In this document: in pieces, positions 52,734-60,862 of the stretch | Position numbering within the stretch: the stretch's first letter is position 1 | Layout: every line of letters begins with the position of its first letter | From: Planotetraspora mira | Lineage (GTDB): Bacteria; Actinomycetota; Actinomycetes; Streptosporangiales; Streptosporangiaceae | Direction of reading: 5' to 3' | Assembly: GCF_016863275.1 (NCBI RefSeq) | Contig: NZ_BOOO01000036.1 | Span: 124,001-188,000, forward strand | DNA length: 64,000 nt | Notes under the pieces: model-generated | The model's database searches: none | Seen by the model: the letters and a program-made list of their open reading frames with translations, nothing else | What the model was told of the DNA's origin: nothing | Translations under genes and position numbers: made by a program

Positions 52734-53810
52734 TCAGCTCCAGGGCGCCTTGTATCCGGTGAGCAGCTCGCGGCCCTTCCTGCGCCACTTCGGCTCCTTG
52801 TCGACGGTTCTGAAGGTGAAGCCGCGCAGCGTGCGGATGACCGAGCCGTACGCCTCGCTGATGGTCGAGGAGACGTGCGCGCCGGGCGGCTCGTCCATGA
52901 AGGGCATGAACTTGTCCGGGAAGCCCGGCATGGTGCAGGCGATGCAGATGCCGCCCACATTGGGGCAGCCGCCGATGCCGTTCATCCAGCCGCGTTTGGG
53001 GACGTTGCACTTCACGACCGGCCCCCAGCAGCCGATCTTGACGAGGCACTCGGGCGTGCCGTACCCGGTGGCGAACTGGCCCTGCTCGTAGTAGCCGGCC
53101 CGGTCGCATCCCTCGTGGACGGTGGCGGTGAACAGCCAGGTTGGGCGGAGCGCCTGGTCCAGCGGGATCATCGGCGCCTGCCCGGCGAGCTGGTAGAGCA
53201 GGTAGAGCACGGTCTCCGACAGGTTGTCCGGCTGGATGGGGCAGCCGGGCACGTTGACGATGGGCAGGCCGGCCTTCGACCGCCAGTCCCAGCCGAGGTA
53301 GTCGGCCACGCCCATGGCGCCGGTCGGGTTGCCCGCCATGGCGTGGATGCCGCCGTAGGTGGCGCACGTGCCCGCGGCGATGATGCCGGTCGCGTTCGGC
53401 GCGAGCCGGTCGAGCCATTCGGGGACCGTCATGGGCTGGCCGGTGTCGGGATTGTTGCCGAAACCGGTCCAGTAGCCCTCCCGCTTGAGCGACTCGTTGG
53501 GGATCGACCCCTCGACGACGAGGACGAACGGGTCGAGTTCGCCGCGCGCGGCCTTGAAGAACCATTCGATGAAGGCGTCCGCGCCCTGCATCGGGCCGGA
53601 CTCGTAGTCGATCAGGGGCCAGTGCACGGCCACCTTGGGCAGCCCGGGGAACACGCCGAGCACGATGTCCTCGATGCTCGGCTGGGTCGCGGCGGTGAGG
53701 GCCACGGAATCGCCGTCACAGCTCAGGCCGGCGTTCATCCAGAGAATGTGGATGACCGGCTCTTCCTGCTTGCGCTGCTTGCTGGTCGCTGACTTCGTCG
53801 GCGTTGTCAT
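52734..53810 (-). CDS. hhyS: [NiFe] hydrogenase small subunit, group 1h type
   Basis: 358 aa iron-sulfur subunit carrying electrons from the active site. There is no Tat signal, so it stays on the cytoplasmic side. The proximal cluster motif is LSCDGDS (Cys31, Asp34), Asp replacing the usual second Cys of CxxC, as described for the oxygen-tolerant group 1h/5 enzymes. Other cluster ligands lie in AGTCATYGG, VPGCPIQP, VHEGCDRAGYYE, CLVKIGCWGPVVKC and GGCPNVGGICIACTMPGFPDKF. Start ATG 53810. Confidence 0.97.
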   Translation of the reverse strand: MTTPTKSATSKQRKQEEPVIHILWMNAGLSCDGDSVALTAATQPSIEDIVLGVFPGLPKVAVHWPLIDYESGPMQGADAFIEWFFKAARGELDPFVLVVEGSIPNESLKREGYWTGFGNNPDTGQPMTVPEWLDRLAPNATGIIAAGTCATYGGIHAMAGNPTGAMGVADYLGWDWRSKAGLPIVNVPGCPIQPDNLSETVLYLLYQLAGQAPMIPLDQALRPTWLFTATVHEGCDRAGYYEQGQFATGYGTPECLVKIGCWGPVVKCNVPKRGWMNGIGGCPNVGGICIACTMPGFPDKFMPFMDEPPGAHVSSTISEAYGSVIRTLRGFTFRTVDKEPKWRRKGRELLTGYKAPWS

Positions 53811-53938
53811 GACGCCTCCCCGTCTCGATACCGTGTCGATGGCTGTCGATGCAGGTCGACGGCCTCAGATGCCGTGCCTCGTGCCTGGTTCGCCGTGTGT
53901 CTCCGGGCTCGTCCCCCCGGTCTGCTCGGTCTGCTCGG

Positions 53939-54670
53939 TCACGGTGGGCTGGACGCCGGCGTGGCAGCGGCATGGTCGTGCTCCGCCGCCCGACGGCCGG
54001 CCAGGACGTGCTGGGTGATCTCCCACAGCACGTGGTAGACCGTCGTCTGCGTCTCCTGGATGCGGTGCACCGACGAGGACGGGACGACGAAGAGGTGGTC
54101 GAGCACCCCTGCTTCGCAAAGCTCGGTGAGCATCCCGCCGTGCCCGCCGGCGAGGCCGACCGTGAGCATGCCCCGGCGTGCCGCCTCCTCGAAGGCCCGG
54201 GCCACGTTGGCCGAGCCCCCGCTGGTGGACAACCCGAGCGCGACGTCGCCGCGGCGGCCGAGCGCGGCGAGTTGGCGGGCGAATACGGCGTCGAAGCCCA
54301 CGTCGTTGGACAGTGCCGTGACGACGGCGACATCGGTGGTCAGCGACAGGGCGGGCAGTGGGCGGCCATGGGCGGGACGCAGGAACGCGGTCGCCACCTC
54401 CTGGGCGTCGGTGCTGCTTCCGCCGTTGCCGAACGTGAACAGCCGCCCGCCGCCGGCGAAGGCGGCCGCCATCCGCTCGGCGCACACGGCGACGCGGTCG
54501 CCGCACAACTCGGCCATCCGGCGGCGCAGCAGCACGATCTCGGTGGCCTTGCCCTCGGAGGACCGGGTGGCGTCGGCCCAGACCGGGGCCGGGTCGGCCG
54601 AGGCCTCGTAGAGGAACGGGTACAGCTCCCGCATCCCCCGGCCGCGTGCCGGGTCCTCAGCGACACCCAT
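53939..54670 (-). CDS. SIS-domain sugar isomerase-like protein (GmhA-like), copy 2
   Basis: 243 aa. The SIS fold is seen from RLFTFGNGGSSTDAQEVATAFL to GLSTSGGSANVARAFEEA and AGVLDHLFVVPSSSVHRIQETQTTVYHVLWEI, the phosphosugar-binding motifs of phosphoheptose isomerase. N-terminal 40 residues are extra. Start ATG 54670 overlaps the HypC-like stop by 14 nt. It is in the hydrogenase operon, so a role in hydrogenase assembly rather than heptose synthesis is suspected, unproven. Confidence 0.88.
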   Translation of the reverse strand: MGVAEDPARGRGMRELYPFLYEASADPAPVWADATRSSEGKATEIVLLRRRMAELCGDRVAVCAERMAAAFAGGGRLFTFGNGGSSTDAQEVATAFLRPAHGRPLPALSLTTDVAVVTALSNDVGFDAVFARQLAALGRRGDVALGLSTSGGSANVARAFEEAARRGMLTVGLAGGHGGMLTELCEAGVLDHLFVVPSSSVHRIQETQTTVYHVLWEITQHVLAGRRAAEHDHAAATPASSPP

Positions 54671-55031
54671 CGTCGTCCACCCTCGTGACGACGGCGATGG
54701 CCTCCTTGGCGTGCACCAGGATGGTGTCGCCCACGGCGGTCTCCACCAGCGCCACGCTGACCTCCTCCGGCTCGCCGTCACCGGTGTCGACGACCGCCAT
54801 GTCCCGGTACTTCAGGCGCACGACCGTGACCGGTATGGCCTCGTCGGAACATGTGACGCAGCCGCCGGTCGAGTGGCAGTCGTCACCCGAACCGTCGAAA
54901 GCGTCATCGGTGTCGCCGATCTCGAGGATCTCGCCGAATTCGCCGACGAACAGGTCGCTCAAGCGGTCGTGCGAGCCGTCATCCGAGCCGTCGCGCAGAC
55001 GGCCGCCGGGCTCGCCGGTGGGTTCGTTCAT
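54657..55031 (-). CDS. HypC/HupF-like chaperone with acidic N-terminal extension
   Basis: 124 aa. About 55 acidic, Gly-rich residues precede a HypC-like domain: CVTCSDEAIPVTVVRLKYRDMAVVDTGDGEPEEVSVALVETAVGDTILVHAKEAIAVV. The key Cys is not at position 2 as in HypC but begins the domain as CVTC. It is flanked by the two SIS genes with overlaps on both sides. Likely a second chaperone that carries an intermediate or targets the small subunit. Confidence 0.85.
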   Translation of the reverse strand: MNEPTGEPGGRLRDGSDDGSHDRLSDLFVGEFGEILEIGDTDDAFDGSGDDCHSTGGCVTCSDEAIPVTVVRLKYRDMAVVDTGDGEPEEVSVALVETAVGDTILVHAKEAIAVVTRVDDDGCR

Positions 55032-55654
55032 GTGAGGGCCTCCCCGCCCTGTTCGAGAAAGACGTGGACCAGTTCCCACATCAGGTGATAGGTCGTGACG
55101 TGGATCTCTTTGACCACGGCGGGGTCGGTCGAGGCGACGGCGATGACATGGTCGGCGCGCGTCATCGGTCCGGCACGGTCTGCATGATCTGTACGGTCTG
55201 CATGGTGTGCGCCCGTCAGGGCGACGGTCAGCAGGTCCAGATCATGGGCGGCCGCAAGGCCCTGCCGTACGGCGGGGCTTCCGCCGTCCCGGGAGATCCC
55301 CAGTGCGATGTCGCCGGGATCCGCCCAGTGGCGGACCTGATGGGCGAACACCTCGGCCATCCCGTCGTCGGTGCCGACCGCGGAGACCGTCGCGGCGTCG
55401 TTGCTGAGCGCCAGGGCGGGCAGCGCCGGTTTGCCCACGATGACGGGGTGCATGAACTCGACGGCGACGTGGGCGGCGTCGGTGCCCGCCCCTCCGCTGC
55501 CGAAGACGACGAGCTTTCCGCCGCGGCGGAACCGCACGGCCATGTCACGGGCCGTGCGGGTGATCAGCTCCGCGTCGCGCGCGAGTGCGCCGCCGGCGGT
55601 GTCCCGGCGGGCGAAGGCCTCACGTGCGACCTGCTCGATCGATGCGACGGACAT
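55028..55654 (-). CDS. SIS-domain sugar isomerase-like protein, copy 1
   Basis: 208 aa, first gene of the operon. SIS signature GGKLVVFGSGGAGTDAAHVAVEFMHP with LGISRDGGSPAVRQGL and VKEIHVTTYHLMWELVHVFLE. It is a divergent paralogue of the other SIS protein, with FGSGGAG in place of FGNGGSS. Start ATG 55654 with AAGGAG upstream. The promoter region 55655-55853 lies between it and the plus-strand epimerase gene. Confidence 0.88.
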   Translation of the reverse strand: MSVASIEQVAREAFARRDTAGGALARDAELITRTARDMAVRFRRGGKLVVFGSGGAGTDAAHVAVEFMHPVIVGKPALPALALSNDAATVSAVGTDDGMAEVFAHQVRHWADPGDIALGISRDGGSPAVRQGLAAAHDLDLLTVALTGAHHADRTDHADRAGPMTRADHVIAVASTDPAVVKEIHVTTYHLMWELVHVFLEQGGEALT

Positions 55655-55775
55655 GTGACGCTCCTTGACGGTAGTCGTCAGGCTACGGTGGGTGTCCGAG
55701 GACGAGATACCTCGAGCGTCACAACCCCGAGTAAAGCTCTTATCGCGGGCGTAATCCCCCTGTCTCCGGCAGGTC

Positions 55776-55814
55776 CTCGCGAGGCGAGCCGCTCGGGCAC
55801 TCGCGAGGCGAGCC
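55776..55814 (+). repeat. 15-bp direct repeat in the hydrogenase promoter gap
   Basis: CTCGCGAGGCGAGCC occurs at 55776-55790 and 55800-55814, 24 bp apart start to start. It lies in the divergent gap between the hydrogenase operon and the epimerase gene. Possible regulator sites. Confidence 0.5.
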
Positions 55815-55853
55815 ACAGGGCGGAGGGGTGCGGCAGGACTATCATCCGCCGCT

Positions 55854-56810
55854 ATGCGGATTCTGATTCTCGGCGGCACCTCGTTCGTCGGCCGGGCCAT
55901 CGTCGACGAAGCACGGGAGACCGGTGCCGATGTGACCCTCTTCTGCCGCGGCAGAACCGGCCCCGAGGTGTTCCCCGACCTGCCGCGACGCATCGGCGAC
56001 CGCGACGCCGGCGACTACGCGGCGCTGGGTGACGATGTCTGGGACGCGGTGGTGGATGTCAGCGGCTACGTGCCCCGGCACGTACGGCAGGCCTCCGACG
56101 CGATCGGCGAGCAGGTCGGCCGGTACCTGTTCATCTCCAGCAACGCGGTCTACCGGCCCGGTTGCGGGCCGGGCTCGGACGAGGACGCGCCGCGCCTCCC
56201 GGCGGAGCGGGACACCGAACAGATCGGGGCCGACACCTACGGGCCGCTCAAGGTGGCCTGTGAGGACGACCTGCTGGCCAGGTTCGGGCAACGGGCAACG
56301 ATCGTGCGGCCCGGGGTCGTGGCCGGGCCGTACGACAACCAGGACCTGTTCACGTACTGGGTGCGCCGGGCCTCACGCGGTGGACGGGTCGCCCTGCCCG
56401 GACGTCCCGAACAGCCGGTGCAGGTGGTCGATTCACGTGACCTCGCCCGTCTCGTCGTGCGCCTGCTCGCCGATGACCGGCCGGGCGCCTTCAACGCGGT
56501 GGGCCCGGCCGAGCCGGTGACGCTGGCCGGGCTCGTCGAGACGTGCGCGGCCGCGGCCGGCACTCACGTCGAGATCGTGCCGGTGCCGCCCGAGTCGGCG
56601 CCGCCCCGGTTCCCGCTGGTGCGCACCGATCCGGTCTGGGCGTTGACGTTCCAGCGCAGCGCCGCGCGCGCTCATGCGGCCGGCATGCCCGCGACGCCGC
56701 TGGCCGTCACCGCCGCCGACGTCCTGGCCTGGGATCGCGAGCGGGGCCTGCCGCCGCTGTCGGTGGGCCTGTCCCCGGAGGAGGAGGACAGGATTCTCGC
56801 CGGAGCATGA
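55854..56810 (+). CDS. NAD-dependent epimerase/dehydratase-family protein
   Basis: 318 aa extended SDR fold. Cofactor loop ILGGTSFVG, then DVSGY, ISSNAVY, and TYGPLKVACEDDLL, where the catalytic Tyr-x3-Lys is YGPLK. The substrate half (RPGVVAGPYDNQDLFTYWVRR; VVDSRDLARLVVRLLAD) resembles the NDP-sugar epimerase and mRNA-binding-like families. Start ATG 55854. Divergent from the hydrogenase operon. Confidence 0.9.
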   Translation: MRILILGGTSFVGRAIVDEARETGADVTLFCRGRTGPEVFPDLPRRIGDRDAGDYAALGDDVWDAVVDVSGYVPRHVRQASDAIGEQVGRYLFISSNAVYRPGCGPGSDEDAPRLPAERDTEQIGADTYGPLKVACEDDLLARFGQRATIVRPGVVAGPYDNQDLFTYWVRRASRGGRVALPGRPEQPVQVVDSRDLARLVVRLLADDRPGAFNAVGPAEPVTLAGLVETCAAAAGTHVEIVPVPPESAPPRFPLVRTDPVWALTFQRSAARAHAAGMPATPLAVTAADVLAWDRERGLPPLSVGLSPEEEDRILAGA

Positions 56811-56864
56811 GCGCGTCACGTGAGGTCCCGGTCGGCGGGCTGGGACCTACTGCAGGGCTGGGAC

Positions 56865-57263
56865 CTACTCCACGGCGTAGTCGAGCGTGTAGGCGTGGCC
56901 GCCGTCCTCGAGGATCTCGATCCGGCCCTCGCCGCGCAGCCCGGTGAGCTCACCGGTTCCCGAGGTGGAGACGATCAGCCAGCGCATCCAGGGTTTGCCG
57001 TCGTCGTCGCCGCCCGCGCTGTGCTGCAGGACGAAGGTGCCCTTGCGGCCGCCAAGAGTTCCTTCGACATGCTCGATGCCGACGTAGGCCGCGGGGCCGG
57101 CTTCGGTGCCGACGGTCATGATCTCGGTGGTGCTGGTGCCCTCGAGGTCGCCGCGGAATGCCTTGCTGATGCGCGTCCGCCCGATCGTGGCGCCTGTCTT
57201 CTCCTCAGTGGCCACCTCTTCCCAGCCGGTGATGTCGAACATGCCCGTCGCGTGATTCGTCAT
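56865..57263 (-). CDS. DUF3224-family protein
   Basis: 132 aa. A small beta-barrel (allene oxide cyclase-like) with the family pattern TRISKAFRGDLEGTSTTEIM, then AYVGIEHVEGTLGGRKGTFVLQHSA, SGTGELTGLRGEGRIEI. Function unknown in this common actinobacterial family. Start ATG 57263. It is convergent with the epimerase and 73 nt from the SnoaL-like gene on the same strand, possibly an operon. Confidence 0.9.
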   Translation of the reverse strand: MTNHATGMFDITGWEEVATEEKTGATIGRTRISKAFRGDLEGTSTTEIMTVGTEAGPAAYVGIEHVEGTLGGRKGTFVLQHSAGGDDDGKPWMRWLIVSTSGTGELTGLRGEGRIEILEDGGHAYTLDYAVE

Positions 57264-57336
57264 GTCTCGACCCTGCCGCATTTTCCTGTCATCCGCCGTC
57301 AGGTATGACCGGCTCGGCTGACGTCGCCCGCCTCCG

Positions 57337-57798
57337 TCATCCGGGCAGTTCGCCGAGCGCCGCGGCAATGGCCGGCCCATCCTGGTACTCCCGGACGTGC
57401 ACGATCTTCCCGTCGCGGACGCGGAGAACGGTGACGAATCCCGCCGACGCCTGGCGGCCGGTCGTGAGCACCGTGCCGGCGAGAAGGTACTCGGCGATGA
57501 TCACCTCGGGGTCGGCGGTCTCATGGATGACGAGGTCGCGGAACTCCTCGAACCGCACAGGCAGTGCGGCCCGGCCGGGCCCGGCGATCGCCTCGAACGC
57601 GGCTCTGCCCTCGATGCGGCGCGGCCGTCCCGGCAGGTTGAAGGGCCACTCCACCACCAGGTCGTCCGCGAGGTCGCCGCCGTACGCCGTGGGGCCGGCC
57701 GTGCTCGTCGCGCCGTTCGCGTCTTGTTGCTCATCGGGGAAACCGGACAGCACGGCGTGCTGCCACCGGGTGAAGGCGTCGCGTGGGGTGAGGGTCAT
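57337..57798 (-). CDS. SnoaL-like/NTF2-fold protein
   Basis: 153 aa. The conical barrel is suggested by FEAIAGPGRAALPVRFEEF, then PEVIIAEYLLAGTVLTTGRQASAGFVTVLRVRDGKIVHVREYQD, the usual PhzB/SnoaL ending. Start ATG 57798. It is divergent from the TetR gene across a two-site operator and probably repressed by it. Could be an enzyme for a small hydrophobic molecule. Confidence 0.88.
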   Translation of the reverse strand: MTLTPRDAFTRWQHAVLSGFPDEQQDANGATSTAGPTAYGGDLADDLVVEWPFNLPGRPRRIEGRAAFEAIAGPGRAALPVRFEEFRDLVIHETADPEVIIAEYLLAGTVLTTGRQASAGFVTVLRVRDGKIVHVREYQDGPAIAAALGELPG

Positions 57799-57846
57799 GA
57801 GGTCCTGATTCCTTTCCCTGGGGGTCCGGACTGCATGCCGTACACT

Positions 57847-57889
57847 CGGAGTCGTGACTCCGCTTAGAAAATACGGAGCGACGACTCCG
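57847..57889. promoter_or_regulatory. Two-site TetR operator
   Basis: Site 1 (57847-57862) is CGGAGTC-GT-GACTCCG with perfect 7-bp arms. Site 2 (57874-57889) has CGGAG and CTCCG arms with six bases between. Site starts are 27 bp apart. It sits in the 98-bp gap between the SnoaL and TetR genes. Confidence 0.75.
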
Positions 57890-57896
57890 CTTGTCA

Positions 57897-58463
57897 ATGG
57901 GTGAGGGGCGGCCGCTGCGCGCGGACGCCCAGCGGAACCGCGCAAAGATCCTCGACGCGGCCGAAGCCGTCTTCGCGGCCCAGGGCCTGTCGGCCTCCAC
58001 GGAGGATGTGGCGAAGGAGGCCGGCGTCGGCATCGGCACCGTCTTCCGCCACTTCCCCGCCAAGGAGTCGCTGATCGAGGCGGTCTTCCTCGCGCGGGTG
58101 CGCGCACTGGCCGACAAGGCGGCGGCGTTGTCGCAGGCCCAGGCGGGCCCGGCGTTCTACGGGTTCTTCACCTACGCGGTGGAGCAGGCGGCGACACAGA
58201 GCGCCTACGCCGACGTGCTGTCGGAGGCCGCGGTCGCGGGGGGCGGCGGCGGGGAGCCGTCCGTGGTCGGGGTGGAACTGGCGGCCACCGTCGAGACGTT
58301 GCTGGTCCGCGCGCAGCAGGCCGGAGCCGTCCGCGCCGACGTCGGTCCCGCGGAGCTGATCGCGTTGCTGATCGGAGCGTCCCGGGCGGCGGAGCGGGTG
58401 AGTCCGGACGTCCGGACTCGGGCGCTCGACATCGTGTTCGACGGGCTTCGTCCTATTCGGTGA
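57897..58463 (+). CDS. TetR/AcrR-family repressor
   Basis: 188 aa. HTH at about residues 15-57 (RAKILDAAEAVFAAQGLSASTEDVAKEAGVGIGTVFRHFPAKESLIEAV). Ligand domain with a Gly-rich loop (AVAGGGGGEP). Start ATG 57897 preferred over TTG 57891. It lies 8 bp after the second operator site, so it is autorepressed and also controls the divergent SnoaL-like gene. Confidence 0.94.
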   Translation: MGEGRPLRADAQRNRAKILDAAEAVFAAQGLSASTEDVAKEAGVGIGTVFRHFPAKESLIEAVFLARVRALADKAAALSQAQAGPAFYGFFTYAVEQAATQSAYADVLSEAAVAGGGGGEPSVVGVELAATVETLLVRAQQAGAVRADVGPAELIALLIGASRAAERVSPDVRTRALDIVFDGLRPIR

Positions 58464-58613
58464 TGACATGAGCGCATCCGACAAGAAACTTATCTGAATC
58501 CTGAAAACCCCGTCACTTCCCAACCTTCAATGACAGATGATCGGAGGCATGCGTCTTCCTCGGCTGCTCCCGCAGTCCGCGTCCGTCGGGGCCTTCCGGG
58601 AGTCACTCCGAGG

Positions 58614-59315
58614 ATGTTGACCTCACCGTTCTCCTCCCATGGCGATCGGCGGGTCGCCGACAGGGTGTTCGGCTCCGCGCTGACCGCGCCGAGACGGGCC
58701 CGGGCGTTCGTGCGCTGTCAACTCGGCAGGTGGGAGCTGGCCAACCTCGCGGACACCGCAGAACTGCTGGTGTCCGAGCTGGTGACCAACGCCGTGCACG
58801 CCACCAACCTGGTGCGCAACGCCCCGATCGCGTCGTCGATGTTCCCCGTGGCGTTGCGGATGGTCGCGCTCCGGTTGCGCGTCTCCTCAGGCCCGCGCAG
58901 CCTGTTCATCGAGGTGTGGGACGGCAGCGAGCGGGCGCCCGTGGTGGCCGAGAACGACACGTCCGCCGAGGGCGGCCGGGGGCTCGCCCTCGTCGGCACG
59001 TTGTCGACGAATTGGGGCCACTACACCGCGCGTGACCGAGGGAAGATCGTCTGGTGTGAGGTCCCTCTCCCGCCGCCCGCTCTGGCCCGGTCCGTCGCCA
59101 GGCCGGCCCGCGTCGCGGCCGCCATCGGCCGCAGGAAGGGTTCGGCCGCCGGCGCCGACGACGCGCACAGGGGCCTGCCCCGGCGGGTCCGGCAACATCC
59201 ACAGGCCGAGCGGGCCGCGGGGCCGGATGAGATGACGCTGCTACGCGTCCTCGACGGTCTGCGCAACCTCGATGTCGCCGCCCCCAGCGGTGATGTGCTG
59301 GACGGTCCCGGCTGA
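58614..59315 (+). CDS. ATP-binding anti-sigma/regulatory protein (HATPase_c_2)
   Basis: 233 aa. GHKL fold with ADTAELLVSELVTNAVHAT (N box), FIEVWDGSERAP (G1) and GGRGLALVGTLSTNWGHY (G2), typical of the RsbW/SpoIIAB-like proteins in streptomycetes. The C-terminal 85 residues are a basic tail. Start ATG 58614 with GAGG; an ATG at 58530 lacks a ribosome site. Partner sigma factor not known. Confidence 0.88.
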   Translation: MLTSPFSSHGDRRVADRVFGSALTAPRRARAFVRCQLGRWELANLADTAELLVSELVTNAVHATNLVRNAPIASSMFPVALRMVALRLRVSSGPRSLFIEVWDGSERAPVVAENDTSAEGGRGLALVGTLSTNWGHYTARDRGKIVWCEVPLPPPALARSVARPARVAAAIGRRKGSAAGADDAHRGLPRRVRQHPQAERAAGPDEMTLLRVLDGLRNLDVAAPSGDVLDGPG

Positions 59316-59332
59316 CATGGCACTCATGGCAC

Positions 59333-59782
59333 TCATGGCACGACGGTGACGGGCCACCGGCCGACGCGGACGAGGCGGATCGCCACCGAGCCCATGATGC
59401 GGTGGCCCGCCTGAACCGAGGCGCCGACGACGACGGCGTCGGCTCTGACCTCGTCGGCGACGCGGATCAGCATGGACGCGGCGTCGCCCTGCTCGACGCG
59501 GAAGGTGTAGGGAACCGGGGGGTGGATGGTCTCCGAGACCTTGCTCACCCGCTCGATCAGGTCGGTCGCCACCTCCTGGCCGGCCATGATGGCGGAGGCG
59601 GTGGCATCGGGCAGGAACGTGGTGATCGTGTTGGAGGAGGCGGCGAACACGAAGACCAGCCGGGAGCCCTGTCTGCGGGCGAGCCCCCAGGCGTAGGCCG
59701 TCGCGCGCAACGAGGTGTCAGAGCCGTCGATTCCCACGACGATCACCTGAGGGCCGTCGGTGCCTATCTCGAACCCGCTCAT
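59333..59782 (-). CDS. Universal stress protein
   Basis: 149 aa UspA fold: VIVVGIDGSDTSLRATAYAWGLARRQG at the start and DAVVVGASVQAGHRIMGSVAIRLVRVGRWPVTVVP at the end. GxxxxxGxxxGS is the ATP-binding loop. Likely expressed in dormancy, as in mycobacteria. Start ATG 59782. Confidence 0.93.
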   Translation of the reverse strand: MSGFEIGTDGPQVIVVGIDGSDTSLRATAYAWGLARRQGSRLVFVFAASSNTITTFLPDATASAIMAGQEVATDLIERVSKVSETIHPPVPYTFRVEQGDAASMLIRVADEVRADAVVVGASVQAGHRIMGSVAIRLVRVGRWPVTVVP

Positions 59783-59885
59783 ATCGTGAGCTTATGGCCC
59801 GGCGGAGGCGCTGATCCACGGCAGGGGCGGTGAGCGGCGCGGACCATGCGCCCGGCGTCCGGGCATGGCGGAGGCCGAAAACCTG

Positions 59886-59916
59886 TTGCGGAAATGTCGG
59901 TGCCGTTGGTTAGGGT
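59886..59916 (+). promoter_or_regulatory. Promoter of the DrrA-type operon
   Basis: TTGCGG at 59886-59891 and TAGGGT at 59911-59916 with a 19-bp spacer, ending 8 nt before GTG 59925. No ribosome site is seen, so the transcript is probably leaderless. Confidence 0.5.
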
Positions 59917-59924
59917 CTCGACAC

Positions 59925-60860
59925 GTGGCTGACCAATCTCTGATCTCTGCGCGCGGCCTGGTCAAGCGCTTCGGGGACTTCACCGCCGTCGACGGGATCG
60001 ACCTGGAAGTGGCTCCGGGCGAGGCATTTGGCTTCCTTGGGCCCAACGGCGCCGGCAAGTCCTCGACGATGCGCATGATCGGCTGTGTTTCCACGCCGAC
60101 CGCCGGTGAGCTGCGCATCCTGGGGATGGATCCGGTTCGCGACGGCACCCGGATCCGGGCCAGGCTCGGGGTCTGCCCGCAGTTGGACAACCTCGATCCC
60201 GACCTGTCCGTCCGGGAGAACCTGACGACCTATGCGCGCTATTTCGGGGTGACCAGGGCCGAGGCGCGCAGGCGGGCCGATGAGCTTCTGGAGTTCGTCC
60301 AGCTGTCCGATCGTGCCAACGGCAAGGTGGAGCCGCTGTCCGGCGGCATGAAGCGGCGCCTGACGATCGCCAGGGCGATGGTCAACGAGCCCGACCTGGT
60401 GCTGCTCGACGAGCCCACGACCGGCCTCGACCCGCAGGCACGCCATCTGGTGTGGGAGCGCCTCTTCCGGCTCAAGCAGCGCGGCACCACCCTGGTGCTG
60501 ACCACGCACTACATGGACGAGGCGGAGCAGTTATGCGACCGGCTCGTCGTCATGGACGGCGGGAAGATCGTCGCTGAGGGCTCCCCGCGCGCGCTCATCG
60601 AGAACTATTCGACGGCCGAGGTCGTCGAGTTGCGCTTCTCCGACGGGCTCGACTCCAACGCCCAGTACGCCGCCAAGCTCGACGGGATCGGCGATCGGGT
60701 CGACCCGCTGCCCGACCGGGTGCTCCTCTACGCCGACGACGGCGACGCCGCCGTGGCCGAGGTGCACCGCCGCGGCCTGACACCGGCGAGCGTGCTCGTG
60801 CGCCGCTCCACCCTGGAAGACGTGTTCCTGCACCTGACCGGCCGGACGCTGGTGGACTGA
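59925..60860 (+). CDS. ABC exporter ATP-binding protein, DrrA/NodI type
   Basis: 311 aa. Walker A GPNGAGKS, Q loop VCPQLDNL, signature LSGGMKRR, Walker B LVLLDEPT, H loop TTHYMDEAEQ. The C-terminal 80 residues are the DrrA-type extension. Start GTG 59925 was chosen because the ATPase core begins right after. It is followed by two ABC-2 permease genes, so it drives a multidrug, lipid or polysaccharide exporter. Confidence 0.95.
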   Translation: MADQSLISARGLVKRFGDFTAVDGIDLEVAPGEAFGFLGPNGAGKSSTMRMIGCVSTPTAGELRILGMDPVRDGTRIRARLGVCPQLDNLDPDLSVRENLTTYARYFGVTRAEARRRADELLEFVQLSDRANGKVEPLSGGMKRRLTIARAMVNEPDLVLLDEPTTGLDPQARHLVWERLFRLKQRGTTLVLTTHYMDEAEQLCDRLVVMDGGKIVAEGSPRALIENYSTAEVVELRFSDGLDSNAQYAAKLDGIGDRVDPLPDRVLLYADDGDAAVAEVHRRGLTPASVLVRRSTLEDVFLHLTGRTLVD

Positions 60861-60862
60861 CG

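Noticed and set aside
53939-55654. Heptose synthesis genes (gmhA)
   Set aside because: The SIS proteins lie inside a hydrogenase operon and no other heptose gene is near, so a lipopolysaccharide role does not fit.
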